Origin: Eutypa lata
Taxonomy: Eukaryota > Ascomycota > Sordariomycetes > Xylariales > Diatrypaceae
NCBI GenBank assembly: GCA_022661535.1
Contig: JAKULF010000010.1
Coordinates: forward strand, 1,736,001-1,800,000
Length of the DNA: 64,000 nt
Direction: 5' to 3'
The translations under genes were made by a program, and so were the position numbers. Below, piece by piece: positions 27,826 to 39,718 of this stretch. The notes under the pieces were generated by a model. The model worked only from the letters and a program-made list of their open reading frames with translations. It searched no databases and was not told where the DNA came from. How positions within the stretch are numbered: position 1 is the stretch's first letter; every line of letters begins with the position of its first letter.

Positions 27826-27870
27826 CCATCCATACCCGTACCCATACTCATACCCATATCCATCCATACC
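27826..27870 (+). repeat. CCATAC-type degenerate tandem repeat
   Basis: Seven or so copies of a 6-7 nt unit (CATACC, CATACT, CATATC) in a row. Confidence 0.8.
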
Positions 27871-28913
27871 TTGTACCTGAGTACACACCCAGGCGTGCAG
27901 ACCCTGGTTAGTGATCTTCTCACACCCCCGGCCAAGGTACAAAAGTATCGTACATATAGTATCCCCCATCTTAAGCGCTATTGTGCCCATGGCGTTTCCA
28001 CTATTCCTCGCGACTCGCTTATACAATGGGAAACCCGTACGTGTAAGCTGCAGTTCTTAACGCATCACATATTTACGAAATAGCATGCCCAACCTAGATA
28101 TATCCAAGAGTGCCATCTAGGTTACCACTGAAACGGCTTTCTATGCGCGTGTGAGAGCGCTCGAGACACCTTAGGATATCCATCGACTCTCGAGGTGACT
28201 ATGTATAGTTATACTTAGGGACTTGGCCACGATCTCCTTCCCCTGCGCTAGAGAACAGGGTGTGGCACGAATATTCCGAGAGCGAGATCTGAACATGTTT
28301 TGTGGGCCTCTCAACTTTCAAAAGATACATCCCTATTCACGTTTATTCCCACCCCCCAGTGGTAGTGGTGCCGCTCCTCCTCATCCCTAGGCTGTGTTAC
28401 TAGAGCGGCTCTAGTCCTTGAAGTACATAGCTCAGATCTATTATTGCAGCCAGGTTTCCCCATGAGCTTGAATGATGCTATTGACTAAATTTCAGCCGCC
28501 GACTGGGCCCGTGTTCAGATCTTTCTTCTTGTTACGACAGCTCGGGTCCATCTCACATATATACCTATGTCATCCGCCGATCTCATGCCAAGTAATCTGG
28601 CTTGACCCCCCCGGTTTTGGTATATCCATCCATCATCTCCGATACCTAACTCCTTGTAATAAATAAACCCTTCTACCACTTATAATCACCCAATCCCCAT
28701 ACCATCTTCCTATACATAACACTCGCCAACACAACTCACGTTTTCGCTTCAGTATCAGTCGACCTACTACTAGCGGCCAGGAGAAACAACACAGGTTATA
28801 TTATTTAACCATTCTTTGAAACTAAATCACGAACTACGTATTTTTTTTTTCACTCTCCAGTTTATTCTCGCAGCATCGGACAGCAGACAGACATTTCTGC
28901 TGTCACCTTCAAC

Positions 28914-30017
28914 ATGTCTGTGGTGTACAAGAAAGGGCCGTGGTCGACGGCGGAGGACGCGCAACTCCTTCACCTTATCCAGATCACCGGGCCGGCGCAG
29001 TGGGTCAAAATCTCGCAGCAGATGGGAACCAGGTCAGCAAAGCAGTGCCGGGAGCGGTACCATCAGAATCTGAAGCCGACGCTAAGGCACGACCCCATCA
29101 CGGCCGAGGAGGGCCGTATCATCGAGCAGCTGGTGGAGCAAATGGGCAAGAGATGGGCCGACATTGCGAGAAAACTAAACAACCGCAGCGACAACCACGT
29201 CAAGAACTGGTGGAACAGCAACAACAGCCACCAGAAGCGGCCAAAGTCCAGCGGCAGCAGCAGCAGGGCGTCGCCGAGGATTCTTAGGGACTCCGTCGAG
29301 GATTACCGCTACGGATCAGCAGCACAACCGCTGCCCCATTCACATTCCTCCGAGTACATGGCGTACTCGCACCATAATCATAACCACCATCACCACCACC
29401 ACCATCATCATCAGCAGCAACAGCAACAGCAACAACACGGAGTGCCGCCCTCCCCGATCTCGTACGGAAACTACCCTTCCTCCTATCAGCACTCCGCGTG
29501 GAACACGGCGCATTCCGAGCTCCCGTCGCCATCATCAGCGACGACAATTCCCGTGATGGGCGGCGAGGCTCTCGACCGAGTCCCGTCGCTGATGTCGGAC
29601 TCGGGCTCCGTGCACTCGACGTCTCCCAAGAGCGTGGCCATGCCCAGCACGCCAGACAGCCCTCCGATACTGCCCCCGCTGAAGATGGAGGAGCAGCAGC
29701 AGCCGGGCTCGTGGGAATCCCGGCTCGCCTTCCGGAGCGGCCGGCCACTAGCAGCGGCGGGCCAAAAACAAATAACGCTACCGCCACTTAGACATGCCAT
29801 GGGACAACATCATCATCATCCTCATCATAATCAGCTGCCCACCACAGCACCCAACTCGCCCATCGATACGCGGCCGCGAAGCGCCGCCGGAATGGCAAGA
29901 CAAATGCAACTGCCATCGCTAAGCGATGCCATAAGACCACCCCCGATGTATTCCGTGCCTAGCCTGGCCTACGGATACATGCCTAGGGATGGTTATAGCA
30001 TGAGGCATTCCCGGTAA
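28914..30017 (+). CDS. flbD: FlbD/RCA-1-type Myb transcription factor
   Basis: Two-repeat c-Myb-like regulator of the FlbD (Aspergillus) / RCA-1 (Neurospora) family; FlbD acts in conidiation and hyphal development. Single exon, 367 residues. The first Myb repeat is about residues 6-55 (KKGPWSTAEDAQLLHLI, Trp10, Trp30, with Tyr49 in place of the third Trp, RSAKQCRERYHQNLKP). The second is about 56-105 (PITAEEGRIIEQLVEQMGKR, Trp81, RSDNHVKNWWN with Trp99/Trp100). The short basic stretch usual after the second repeat is weaker here (NNSHQKR). The rest is low-complexity: a His run followed by a Gln run at about 29385-29440, Ser/Pro-rich segments and a second His-rich cluster near 29807-29835. The C-terminus has short conserved-looking patches (LPSLSDAIRPPPM). 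No neighbour lies within 11 kb on either side, and the AACATG start context is good. Confidence 0.88.
   Translation: MSVVYKKGPWSTAEDAQLLHLIQITGPAQWVKISQQMGTRSAKQCRERYHQNLKPTLRHDPITAEEGRIIEQLVEQMGKRWADIARKLNNRSDNHVKNWWNSNNSHQKRPKSSGSSSRASPRILRDSVEDYRYGSAAQPLPHSHSSEYMAYSHHNHNHHHHHHHHHQQQQQQQQHGVPPSPISYGNYPSSYQHSAWNTAHSELPSPSSATTIPVMGGEALDRVPSLMSDSGSVHSTSPKSVAMPSTPDSPPILPPLKMEEQQQPGSWESRLAFRSGRPLAAAGQKQITLPPLRHAMGQHHHHPHHNQLPTTAPNSPIDTRPRSAAGMARQMQLPSLSDAIRPPPMYSVPSLAYGYMPRDGYSMRHSR
29385..29440 (+). repeat. CAC/CAT then CAG/CAA codon repeat inside flbD
   Basis: Encodes a run of about ten His followed by about eight Gln. Mixed synonymous codons suggest an older or selected homopeptide rather than a fresh slippage tract. 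Confidence 0.85.
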
Positions 30018-30881
30018 GGGGATCCCTGCAGCAGTTGAGCGAAAAAAAAAAAGGACTCGGGGATGTGTTGTGAGTGTGGGGGAGCATTTATGTTGTTGAG
30101 AGTCAGACGCTCTTATCTTCTCTCTTGTCATGTCATGTTATGTCATGTATTTGCGAGCTTTTTGGTCACGCTCTGGGCATCCGTATAGCGCTTTTGTTTT
30201 TCTGTTTATATATATATTGCTAAATGATACCCTATTTGCAGGGGTGGCGGGAGGAAAGACGGGGGTTTTTAAGTGGCGTTTGGGATCGATCACGAATAGG
30301 GATTTTTTTTTTGCCGCCGCCCTCCCCTCTTTTACTAGAAAGAGGAGGTTGTTGTTGTTCACGAGATGAAGGAACGGCCGAATTTTTTTTTTTTGTGTAT
30401 GGAAATATGAAGCAGTTGTATGAGGACTGGATACCCTAGGAAGCGATGAGAGTGCTTTCGCTCTATCATAAACTAATTATGTCTATCTATCTATTCATTC
30501 AGGCCGGCGTTATTCTGTACATCTAGTTTCATATATACAATACGCCCTGGATAGCAGCTTTTTACAGATGTCAATGAAAATGGCTTAGCAATAGGAACTG
30601 AGCCTTCATCCCTAAAACCCCCTTTTGGACAAATCGCCTCCCCCCCAGTGATGGTGCCTCTAACCTGGGCCGACTTTGAAAAAGCAGCTCTGCCTGAAAA
30701 ATCGCACAAGCTTGACGGACCCTAACTTTAGACGCTTCCAACCAAAAGGGTCTACACCAACGTAGAAGCATACTTGACTAGCTTCGCATAAACAATCTCT
30801 AGTAAGCTAGAAATGCAACCTTATTACAATACAGCCGAGTGACTAAGCCCAACGGCCTAGATCTCCTAAAGGACTAACTAC

Positions 30882-30893
30882 CTAGGTACCTAG
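30882..30893. repeat. 12-bp perfect palindrome CTAGGTACCTAG
   Basis: Contains the recurring 10-bp core TAGGTACCTA, in the flbD downstream desert. Confidence 0.9.
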
Positions 30894-31171
30894 TACTAGA
30901 GCGAGGAGATGGCAGACATTGACTTTGACATGGGGATTATACGCATAGTTACGCCACTTTGCAAAGAAGGCAACAAGTACACTCGGCGTTGATGGATGAT
31001 ATATCAGGCTTTTTGTTATCTAGGTATCATCTTGTGTTTCTTTTTTTTCCCCCAGCGGTGAACACGGCAACAGGCCACCTCCACCCCCCCCCCCAAATGG
31101 AAAGGACACAGGAACGGATGGAGGGACCTCTAACGGTTGGGTTGAACAGATCGATAGATACAGGCTGGACG

Positions 31172-31201
31172 AGGTAGGTAGGTAGGTAGGTAGGTAGGTA
31201 G
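31172..31201 (+). repeat. (AGGT)n microsatellite
   Basis: About seven pure units, followed by a GACAGGTAGG variant. Confidence 0.95.
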
Positions 31202-34200
31202 ACAGGTAGGCGGCGGGCAACTCACCACCACGCAGCTCACGAGACAGGCATGGCCTTGTCAGCCACTCAGTCACCCAGTCAGTGCACACACAGAGAACTA
31301 GATAATAAAGACGCACATTCACACCTTTGCCCTCGGGGACGGGGCGCGCCCGCAGAAAGAACACAACCCCCCCTGCCAATGCGACGCCGAGGATGCGATG
31401 CGCTGCGCTGCGCTGCACGCCCCAAACTACGTACTCGGGCAAGATCGAAAATCACTAGGATCTCACCTAACGTTTGCATACCGGTTTTGAATTGTGGTGG
31501 TGGTGATGGAGGAGATATGTATGTAGATTAGACGCCTCCTTTTTTTTGCTTTCTTCTTCTTTTTTCTTTTTTTTTTGTTCCCGGCGTCAAATGGAGGTAA
31601 AAAAAAACTTGTATGATAAGGACCTATCAAACTGCCTACTTGAGGTTTACCATACCGGAAAACCCCCCCACGATTCTGCAAATGCAATCGATGGTCAATT
31701 AAGGTAGGTAGGTCTAACTGCCTATGTAGCTAACTACCTACCTAGCTGCCTAGCTGGCTTACTGGCTTGCTTCTGTTTTCAAGCAAAGGGAAGAAAGAGA
31801 AACACATAACTAGTAACAACAACGAAGTGGGCTCCGCTAAGAAAGATCCCAGAACGGAGCTTGGACATAATAGAGAGCCATTATTGACGGTATGATGGTA
31901 CGGGAATGGGAGGGAGATCGCCCCAAGCGCGTAGATCGTCTACCGGTACATCGTCTAGATGGCATATGTTTTTTTCTTCTGCCTCTTTCTCTTTTCCTTT
32001 TCATTTAACTAGATGTAGTTATGGTGGTTCAATTGTCCCTTTCGCTCCCCTCCCTGCCCTGCCATCATGCCCTAACTGTTATGTACCCATGTACCCAGCT
32101 ACTACTACTACTACCTACTACTACTAGTCTAAAATCGGGTGGGAACCTTAACCCAGGCCGGGGACCGGGGAGGAGATCTGTGCAGGGTCTTTCCTTGCAG
32201 CGGTTTCTGCGAAACGCTGTGGCCAATGCGCTGTTCGTTGAAACGGAGGGGGGATCTGACATTATCGATCATCAGCAGGGAATCCTCCTGGTGGAACTTC
32301 CCACCTTTGGGGCGTTCTTAGGTATGTAGTTATGCACGTAGAGAGAGATTGAGAGAAAGAGAGAGAGAGGATGTTACATGGGAAACAATATATTACGCGC
32401 ACTGATAGAGTCGTCATCAATGTTACGGGTTACCAGGAACTATTCTCCTTTCAGATTTTAATCTCACGATAGTTCCAGCCTTTTGTGTCAGTACATCGTG
32501 ATATAGGTAAGGTAAAATACTTCATATTGAAACCCCCTTTCTACGCAATGTACGTAGAACTCTACCTCTACATACATAACTACATACATCCTATATAACG
32601 TATACTTAGGTACCTACTAGGTATGTGACTGGGATTCGAGTACGTACCTGGCCCAGCAGAGTGGATCAACGTTTCTCGCGAATCTTGCTGTCACAAGTCA
32701 CGCTTCACCTTTCAATAAATCCGTTCGTTACTACATAGTTAGAAGATCGATATCGCAGATCATCACTGTTCTGGCATCAATCAGCAGCTCCTGGCTCCCT
32801 CCTTCTCCCATGGAACCTCCACCGCCCGCCGGCTCTCCCAGCTTCCTGCTTCCTCGGCCCACCTGGCCCTAAAGGCATTGTAGGCGGGCGCTTCTTACCA
32901 TCATCTCATCATATGCATCATGTATTTGCTGACCGATGCAGGCGGAAAAAAACCCCCCACCGGGCCATTTTTTTGTGTGTTGCAATCCTTTGCGTTCGCG
33001 GCATTCGTCACATCTCAATCTTGCAGGTCCTCCCTCCGCCCCCCTCCCGCCTCCCTCCCCAGACGCACGCCGTACAGGAGAATCACACGCTGCTATGCTG
33101 TACGACCGCCCGGGCTGGCGGTCTACCCGCCCACGCCGCGTAATGCCGTTGTCAAAGCTTTTTACCGCCTTTTCTTTTTCTTTTTTCCGTCCAATAGCCC
33201 CGACCTTTTCCTTTTGAACTCGGGCGCGTAATCTAATTCTTCGATCGGTCAGGGGTATTCGATAACCACTAACCATAGCATCTTTTAAGGGTTCCCCGTG
33301 GGCTTGGTTTGTCCGCCTCTCCGTCCGCCCGTCCGTCCGCCCGCCTGCCCCCTTGCCTACGTAGGTACATATGTAGGTAGGTATGCCCGTATGGCTACAT
33401 GGGGAATAATACATGGTTACGTCAAATCGATAATAGATTGTATTGTCTCGTAAGCCGTTGCACTTCACCCAGAATGGTTTACACCTTGCCGATCTGTTCC
33501 CTTTCCCAGCTGATAATTAACTTCCAAGATTTGGACTCCTCCTCTAACCTCACAGATACACGCAATGGGAATAGTTAGCCTCTAGCTTTGGAGTTGACGG
33601 CCGCGTCGATGCTTGGCACGGTACAACCGTTGATCTATTAGTCTGATAGTTGATCACTAGATCGAAAATCTTAGGAACTATGTAGTTATGGGGACAGTGA
33701 TCCAGGAGAAAAACCAAGATCATGTGGAACCTTCGATGATTAGTACGATCTTGATCATTCACCGTAAAGGCATAAGATCGGTGTTGAGATTCGGGATTGA
33801 AACAACCCGTTCAAACTCTTGGTATAAAGGAGAATTTTTTCTGTCTAGCACGGGATTCGGAACCGGATGAATTAGCACTACCATATCTTCCCCGTTAAGA
33901 GACATACTAACACCCGGGCCGTGTTCTCGGCTGTAGCACGAATATACCATACCGTGCCCAGCTAGAAGGGGAAGACGAAGAAGAAAAATTCTATTGTTGG
34001 CAGCCAAGAAATTGGATTCGAGAAAACCCACCGTAAGAACGGGTCTGCCTGCCAGCTTAGACTGACATTTCCAGCTGACCTGCTAACTAGAGGTGGATAT
34101 AAGCTGATGAGTCCATATTCTTGATGGACATACCTATGTAAGTTCTCTATCAATGTACGAAGTATGCATCATTACGCAATTATTCTCTGGCGGGCGACGT

Positions 34201-36635
34201 TCTCTATTTCCCTGTACGAGCTTGCGGAAAAAACGGTTCCCCAGTGCAGTCCCACTTGATCGACACGTGTGTAACCGATCTCGCACCGCCGCTAGGCGCC
34301 GTTTTCCCCCCTTCTTTCTCTCTTGGTCGCCGGCTCGCAGAATTTCGGCGAGCTAGCGACTTAGGAGGACCCCCCCCCCCTTTTTAGGCGAGATGGCGTA
34401 GTTAGTTAACTATGTAGTGCTAGAATCATTAATTTGCCCGTGTTCTGTCGACGCCCTTTTAATTACCTTTTATATCTAGGCGCCGAGCCACTGCCGTTTG
34501 ACGGGTATAGCAGCAAGCTAGTCATCTTTCTTCTTCTTCCGGATCTGCAAAGAGGAAGATTCCGTGGGTACTTAGTCAGTGTTAGTCCAGTAAGTTCTCG
34601 GTAAATGGCTAATATGGAACTGTACCTGGAAGCCGATGCAAGACACACAGGACTAGCTGCTGTGCGGTTGTATAATTTCGTTTTCTTATTATCTACATAC
34701 ATATCTAGGTTAATATGCATACACGCCCAAGCCTACGGAGATGTGCTTACATCCACGGTTGTAGCGAGTGGCCTATACTCTTCACCGTTTCCGCGCTACA
34801 GGGATGCGTTCACGAACTAACCCGGCTCTCATGCCGGCACAACTACATAGCTATATGCGCATGGCCTTAAGAGTTTACCTCTTGTTGCCATCGTGTATTT
34901 CCAGCAGCATCGAATAATACTGAATAGATTCAATAATAATGTTCTATTGGATCGGGGCTTTGCGTTACATTTCCGGATGGTAGCGAAAGATCGGTGATGG
35001 TCAAGCCACTGACACCCTACCCCATACTGCGTACGACCCAAAGGTTTAATGCAGTGGTATTGAAGCCAAGGATTCAACTTCGCGTATCTCATTTGCAGTT
35101 GATCTACTAAGAAGCAATAAAGACACAGAGAGTATGGTACTATGGTGATTTACCTAATAAATTGTCATGCCGAGGATTTTAAGCGATGTTGTTGCCTAGT
35201 AGCTACATAGGTATGTATTAGGCTTAAGCGGAAGCTATCTATTAGCTAGAGAGTGCTATTCCTAGGCACTCTCGGTTAGAACATCCGATGTAACATGGTC
35301 TAAGCACAACAAGCTGAGGGAAGCTGAAGCCAAGTTCTATATTATAGTAGATAGTCATTTTATTCGTATCATCCCTTATATTCTCACATTGAACCTATGT
35401 ATGTATGCTCGCCCAGTCGGATGGACGGGTAGTTCTACAGGGATGTGAGGTGGGTTGTTTTACATAGTTAGTCAGCGCTCTCACTACTTTACATTACTTA
35501 CATGCTTTTAAAGCTGGTTCATCTATGCTAATACTACAACGTAATAACTTCCAGCATTCTAAGACTTGAAGAAAGAGGCGCCTTGAACCTTTCTATCCAG
35601 ACTCTCTCGTAGGCCTAGGTAGTATAGCTTTGCAAGCAACGTCTAGGCCAATTACTCGCCAACATGCCTTGTCTCCCCCCTTTCCCTGTCTTCCGGATTT
35701 ACGTACAGCATTATGGGAGGATCGCACCGCATGCTCGTTCACCGGGGCTATCCTAGCGACAGGGGACGATTACTATGCAATGGCTATAGAATCAACATCA
35801 ACCACGAGCGACGTTCGGGGGGGTGGCTCGTCAAATCACAAATGCAGACCTACTACCTATCTGGCCTAGTTGAGGGCTAGGAGGTAGCTGAAAACCTCGC
35901 ATTATCATCCCTTTGGTTTGAGAAGCATGATATGATCGCAACTATCCCTACCTACCGACCTACATACTGAGATCCAGTAGTAATAGGCGCAACTTAGCAG
36001 GGAAAGCAGGTGAGCAAACCACCTATACTCGGGACTATGTTCCTGCCAATCGCAGCCGGGAGGGAGAGGTGATGGAAGGAGCGAGGTGCGGGTGGATGGT
36101 GTCAGCACTTCTTTGGTGCTGAAAATGGGGTGATTTGGACGGTCATCCATCATCCATCATCCATCGTTCCATCCCGTATGGAGACCTAAATTGTTGACGC
36201 CCAACGTCGCACAGAATGTGAACTGAGATGCTTCGGAAGATCGTTGCCAGATCGCACTGCAGATACACACACATAAGCACGCACGCACGCACACACGCAC
36301 ACACGCGCACACGCACTGCTACGGCATAAGAATCTCGGATTGTGGCACTCCAGATCAAACAGAACGTTCAGAGCGACCATGAATGGTCTTGTATTACATA
36401 AATGCATTATACATACCTACCTACATACATACATACTTACATATCCTGATTACTTTACATATGCGAGAAGGGCGGCAAGAGAACAATAATCATCGTCTCA
36501 TGGACGAACATGCATTCCTTCTTTCTTCTCCACAGTGCACTATAATTACACATTAACTCTACCTACATACGTAGAGATCATTTAGGCATGTTGAACTTCT
36601 AATAAGAAAGAATAAACTACAGGGGGACAACTAGT

Positions 36636-36656
36636 TACGTATGTACTACATACGTA
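36636..36656. repeat. 10-bp perfect inverted repeat, 1-nt centre
   Basis: TACGTATGTA, C, TACATACGTA. Cruciform-capable, in the flbD downstream desert. Confidence 0.92.
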
Positions 36657-37166
36657 GCGATTAATAATTATTTCGCATTAAGGTGGGCGGAAACGACCGA
36701 GTGCACAACCAGGTCGGCGGAACAGTTAATCTTGTTGTTAATACATATTGTTGAGATGACAAGCACTTCCCAGGTTATTTAGCTAAGACTACTTGGGTAG
36801 GTGAGGTTGACTGACTAAGTAAGTAGTTAAGTGTTACTTGGTGATTGATCCCTCCCTTCCAACGTTGGCCTAAACCCAAAAATTACCCCCCCTCGGACCC
36901 AGGGATCTGGCTCAACTCTGCTCGGTTATCGACCCTATGACTTCAACCCGCTGGTGCCAGCGGCGGGCAGCCACTGACAGCAACGAGAGACAAAAGTACA
37001 GAAAACTGGGGAGTCAGCGTTGGGTGGGTCTAGTCGCTTTAGTAAAGCACTATGTAGATTGGACTTGTAACTTATTTAGTTCCTTTTCTTGTCTCGACTA
37101 TCATTGAAGAAGATCTTCGAGTTGGCTGAGTTGAGTTGTCCCCCTGTCCGCCCAAGCAATCCCCCA

Positions 37167-37191
37167 TACATACCTATGTAGTAGGTATGTA
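37167..37191. repeat. 10-bp perfect inverted repeat, 5-nt spacer
   Basis: TACATACCTA, spacer TGTAG, TAGGTATGTA. It uses the same half-sites as the inverted repeat at 9513-9532. Confidence 0.92.
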
Positions 37192-37758
37192 AGCATAACT
37201 ATAACCAAGGTACAAGTCGGCCTGATATCGACCCAGCTTACAGGAGTAACACACCACATGAGTAACCATAAGCACACCCCAGATACGCTTGTACCTGTAC
37301 GCTGCGCATAAGCTCACTAGGGTGTTGGTGTACTAGGTCGGCGCCAATGCACAAAATGAGCAAATCAGTGGATGGGGTGAAAAACGGGCGAGGCTCCCCG
37401 ACAACCGTTTTCTCTTTCCACCCCTTCGGTACCGAAATGTGGGTCTTCGAAATAACGTTCTGCCAGGGGCTTTCCCCCTCCCCTGTCTGCCCGTCTCCAT
37501 CTCTTCCAATCTTCACTTGTAGCTATGTACTAGGTATGTAGGTATGTATCCAGATCCACAGGTACATAATGTGTGTCCCTAGTCCGCTCTGACTACCTAG
37601 GTACATACCAAGATCTATAGTCGAGCCTGCTACTCATCCGCCCCCCGCTATATAACGCCAGACTAACCTTGTTAACGTGAATATAATCGCTTGATTTCGC
37701 CGTTTACGTCTAGATACCGGGTATTTCATTCGTCTATTAGTTATGTATGAAGTACCAT

Positions 37759-37788
37759 GAAGAAGAAGAAGAAGAAGAAGAAGAAGAA
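37759..37788 (+). repeat. (GAA)n microsatellite
   Basis: Ten tandem GAA units with no supported coding frame. Confidence 0.95.
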
Positions 37789-39686
37789 AATGAAAAAAAC
37801 GCCTGTTGCTATTTTTTGTTTCCTTCATCGGTTTCTTACAAACATGCTTACCTACATACATAGCAGCCCTAGGTATCCACCTACTTCGTACATACACTCG
37901 ACCCCTTGTTTTATTGTAGGAGGGGCCTACACCTATAAATCTTGCTATTATAGGGTGTATGTGTGGCTAGTGAGCTGCTGATTGGCCCTATTAGGTGTGA
38001 AATCGATTATATAGGGTATATCTAGCATGGTCCAAGTATTGCAACATTGTCGTACGTTCTATTACTTAGGAAAGTTATGTTTTGCTACTTTTGAAAATTC
38101 GAAGCTAGCGGTAAATCTCTCCATAAAAAGGGCTCCTCCTACAATAAAACAAGGGGTTAAGTGTACATACATTATACGTACTATTATACTAGACCTGTGG
38201 ACCTCAACATTCAATAATTCCGCATGTTCGGCCCGGGGTCTGTGCGTCTAATCCACTCGCCTTCTCGAAGCTTTAGCTACGTGCGTAGGTGAGCTGATGA
38301 GGCTGCCGCGGCTAGGTATGTATGCACAGTATGTAAGGAGGGGACAAGTGACAAGGTGCCTCAAAAAACGCATGCTGACAGCTTAATATCCGTAAACACG
38401 CGAGCGCAACTCATTCATACGAGAGCTGCTAAGGCTCCTTCCTGCTTTACTGTTACGTACTATCATTTACGCATAGGCATACTTCGTACTTTCATACCAG
38501 AAAGGGACCCTAGTTAATCTTACACGCCTAGATAGACCTACATAAGTCTAATAACAATATACATACTAATGGGTGTGCAACAATAACCAATTAGGATGAT
38601 AAACGGACTTGGGGATAGTTACATACCGTTAGCTAAATAACTGGATTTAACCAGCGCGGAATAATTCCTGTTTATACATACTAACCCCCCCAGTTTCAGC
38701 TGGTGACCGTTCGCCCCATTACTAGTCCCCGTTGAGCTAAACTGGATATACTTGACAGTAAAGGTCTGTGCGCCGTTCAGCCTTAGCAATAGACAACCTG
38801 ACAACCTACCTCGGCACGTAGTACAAGTAATAATGTGTAGTTAGTCCCGTCGAGTTACGTCGTGGGTGGTTTTTTTTTTCTTTCTTCTGTTCCTCTAAAC
38901 TAGCAGACTAGGTACTAACTACCTCCTAACTAACTAGCTGTGTAGGTACATAGTAGTGCATACCCGAAACGTGTTCTGCCCGCTTTCTCGGACTACACAT
39001 CCCAGTTTCTCCACATCGGCACCTTCGGTCCCGGGTCTCCTACCGGATATTACCTTGTATATACGCGTACGTATGAGGTAACTACCTAGGTATGTATCTT
39101 CATTTTTAACAGGCACAACTGCTTTGATCCGCAATGCAATGGTGATCTTGGGAGACCAAGAAGCGAACAGGCGTGCCTCATGATCGCCATATATACGATT
39201 CTTGCATGATGGATCTCATAAAACTACATACCTAGACTAGTTAACTACTGCAAAAGAAAAAGAACAAAACATAACACATAGTTAAAGAGGGGCTCGCGCG
39301 TTGTACTTCTATATCAAGAAGGCCACGTGAGGTCTAATGACTATATTAGTGCAATATACTCCTAGCTTTCGTAACGCCTAGCTCCAACGTCTTGAAGAAG
39401 AAAAAAAGGTATCTCGTAAGGTTGAAACGAATCCCAATAATACCTGTACGTTCTACATGGCGCTCTCCAAACGTCCAATGCCAATAGTCATCAACGCTCT
39501 CTTGCAAGAATCGCAACACATTTACCTCCCCCTATCCACCCACACAACGCAGCCACGATATTTCTATACCAATCAACTACCTAACTACCTACCTGCCAAT
39601 ACCTGCATACATAGGTAGATATGTAGGTTCGGAGAATATCGGCAAGATCTAGAGAACGCCTAGCTGCATGCCTCCATCTACAGACC

Positions 39687-39718
39687 TACCTACCTACCTA
39701 CCTACCTAGCTAGGTAGG
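39687..39718. repeat. (ACCT)n tract ending in an inverted repeat
   Basis: Pure CCTA units followed by GC and TAGGTAGG, so CCTACCTA at 39701-39708 pairs with 39711-39718. Confidence 0.9.

Larger units (their letters stand above)
24010..28913. other. gene desert, right part, upstream of flbD
   Basis: About 4.9 kb with no recognised gene. It contains an AAAG tract near 25703-25722, a CTTGGGA-type repeat at 25860-25909, a CCATAC-type repeat at 27826-27870 and scattered GTAT/TAGG motifs. The stretch from about 28430 has pyrimidine-rich, transcript-leader-like sequence and likely contains the flbD promoter and 5' UTR. Confidence 0.5.

Noticed and set aside
32869..33468. 199-codon minus-strand open frame in the flbD downstream desert
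   Set aside because: Arg/Gly/Lys-rich, repeat-derived composition (GGRTDGRTERRTNQ) with no domain pattern or splice partner; likely chance.
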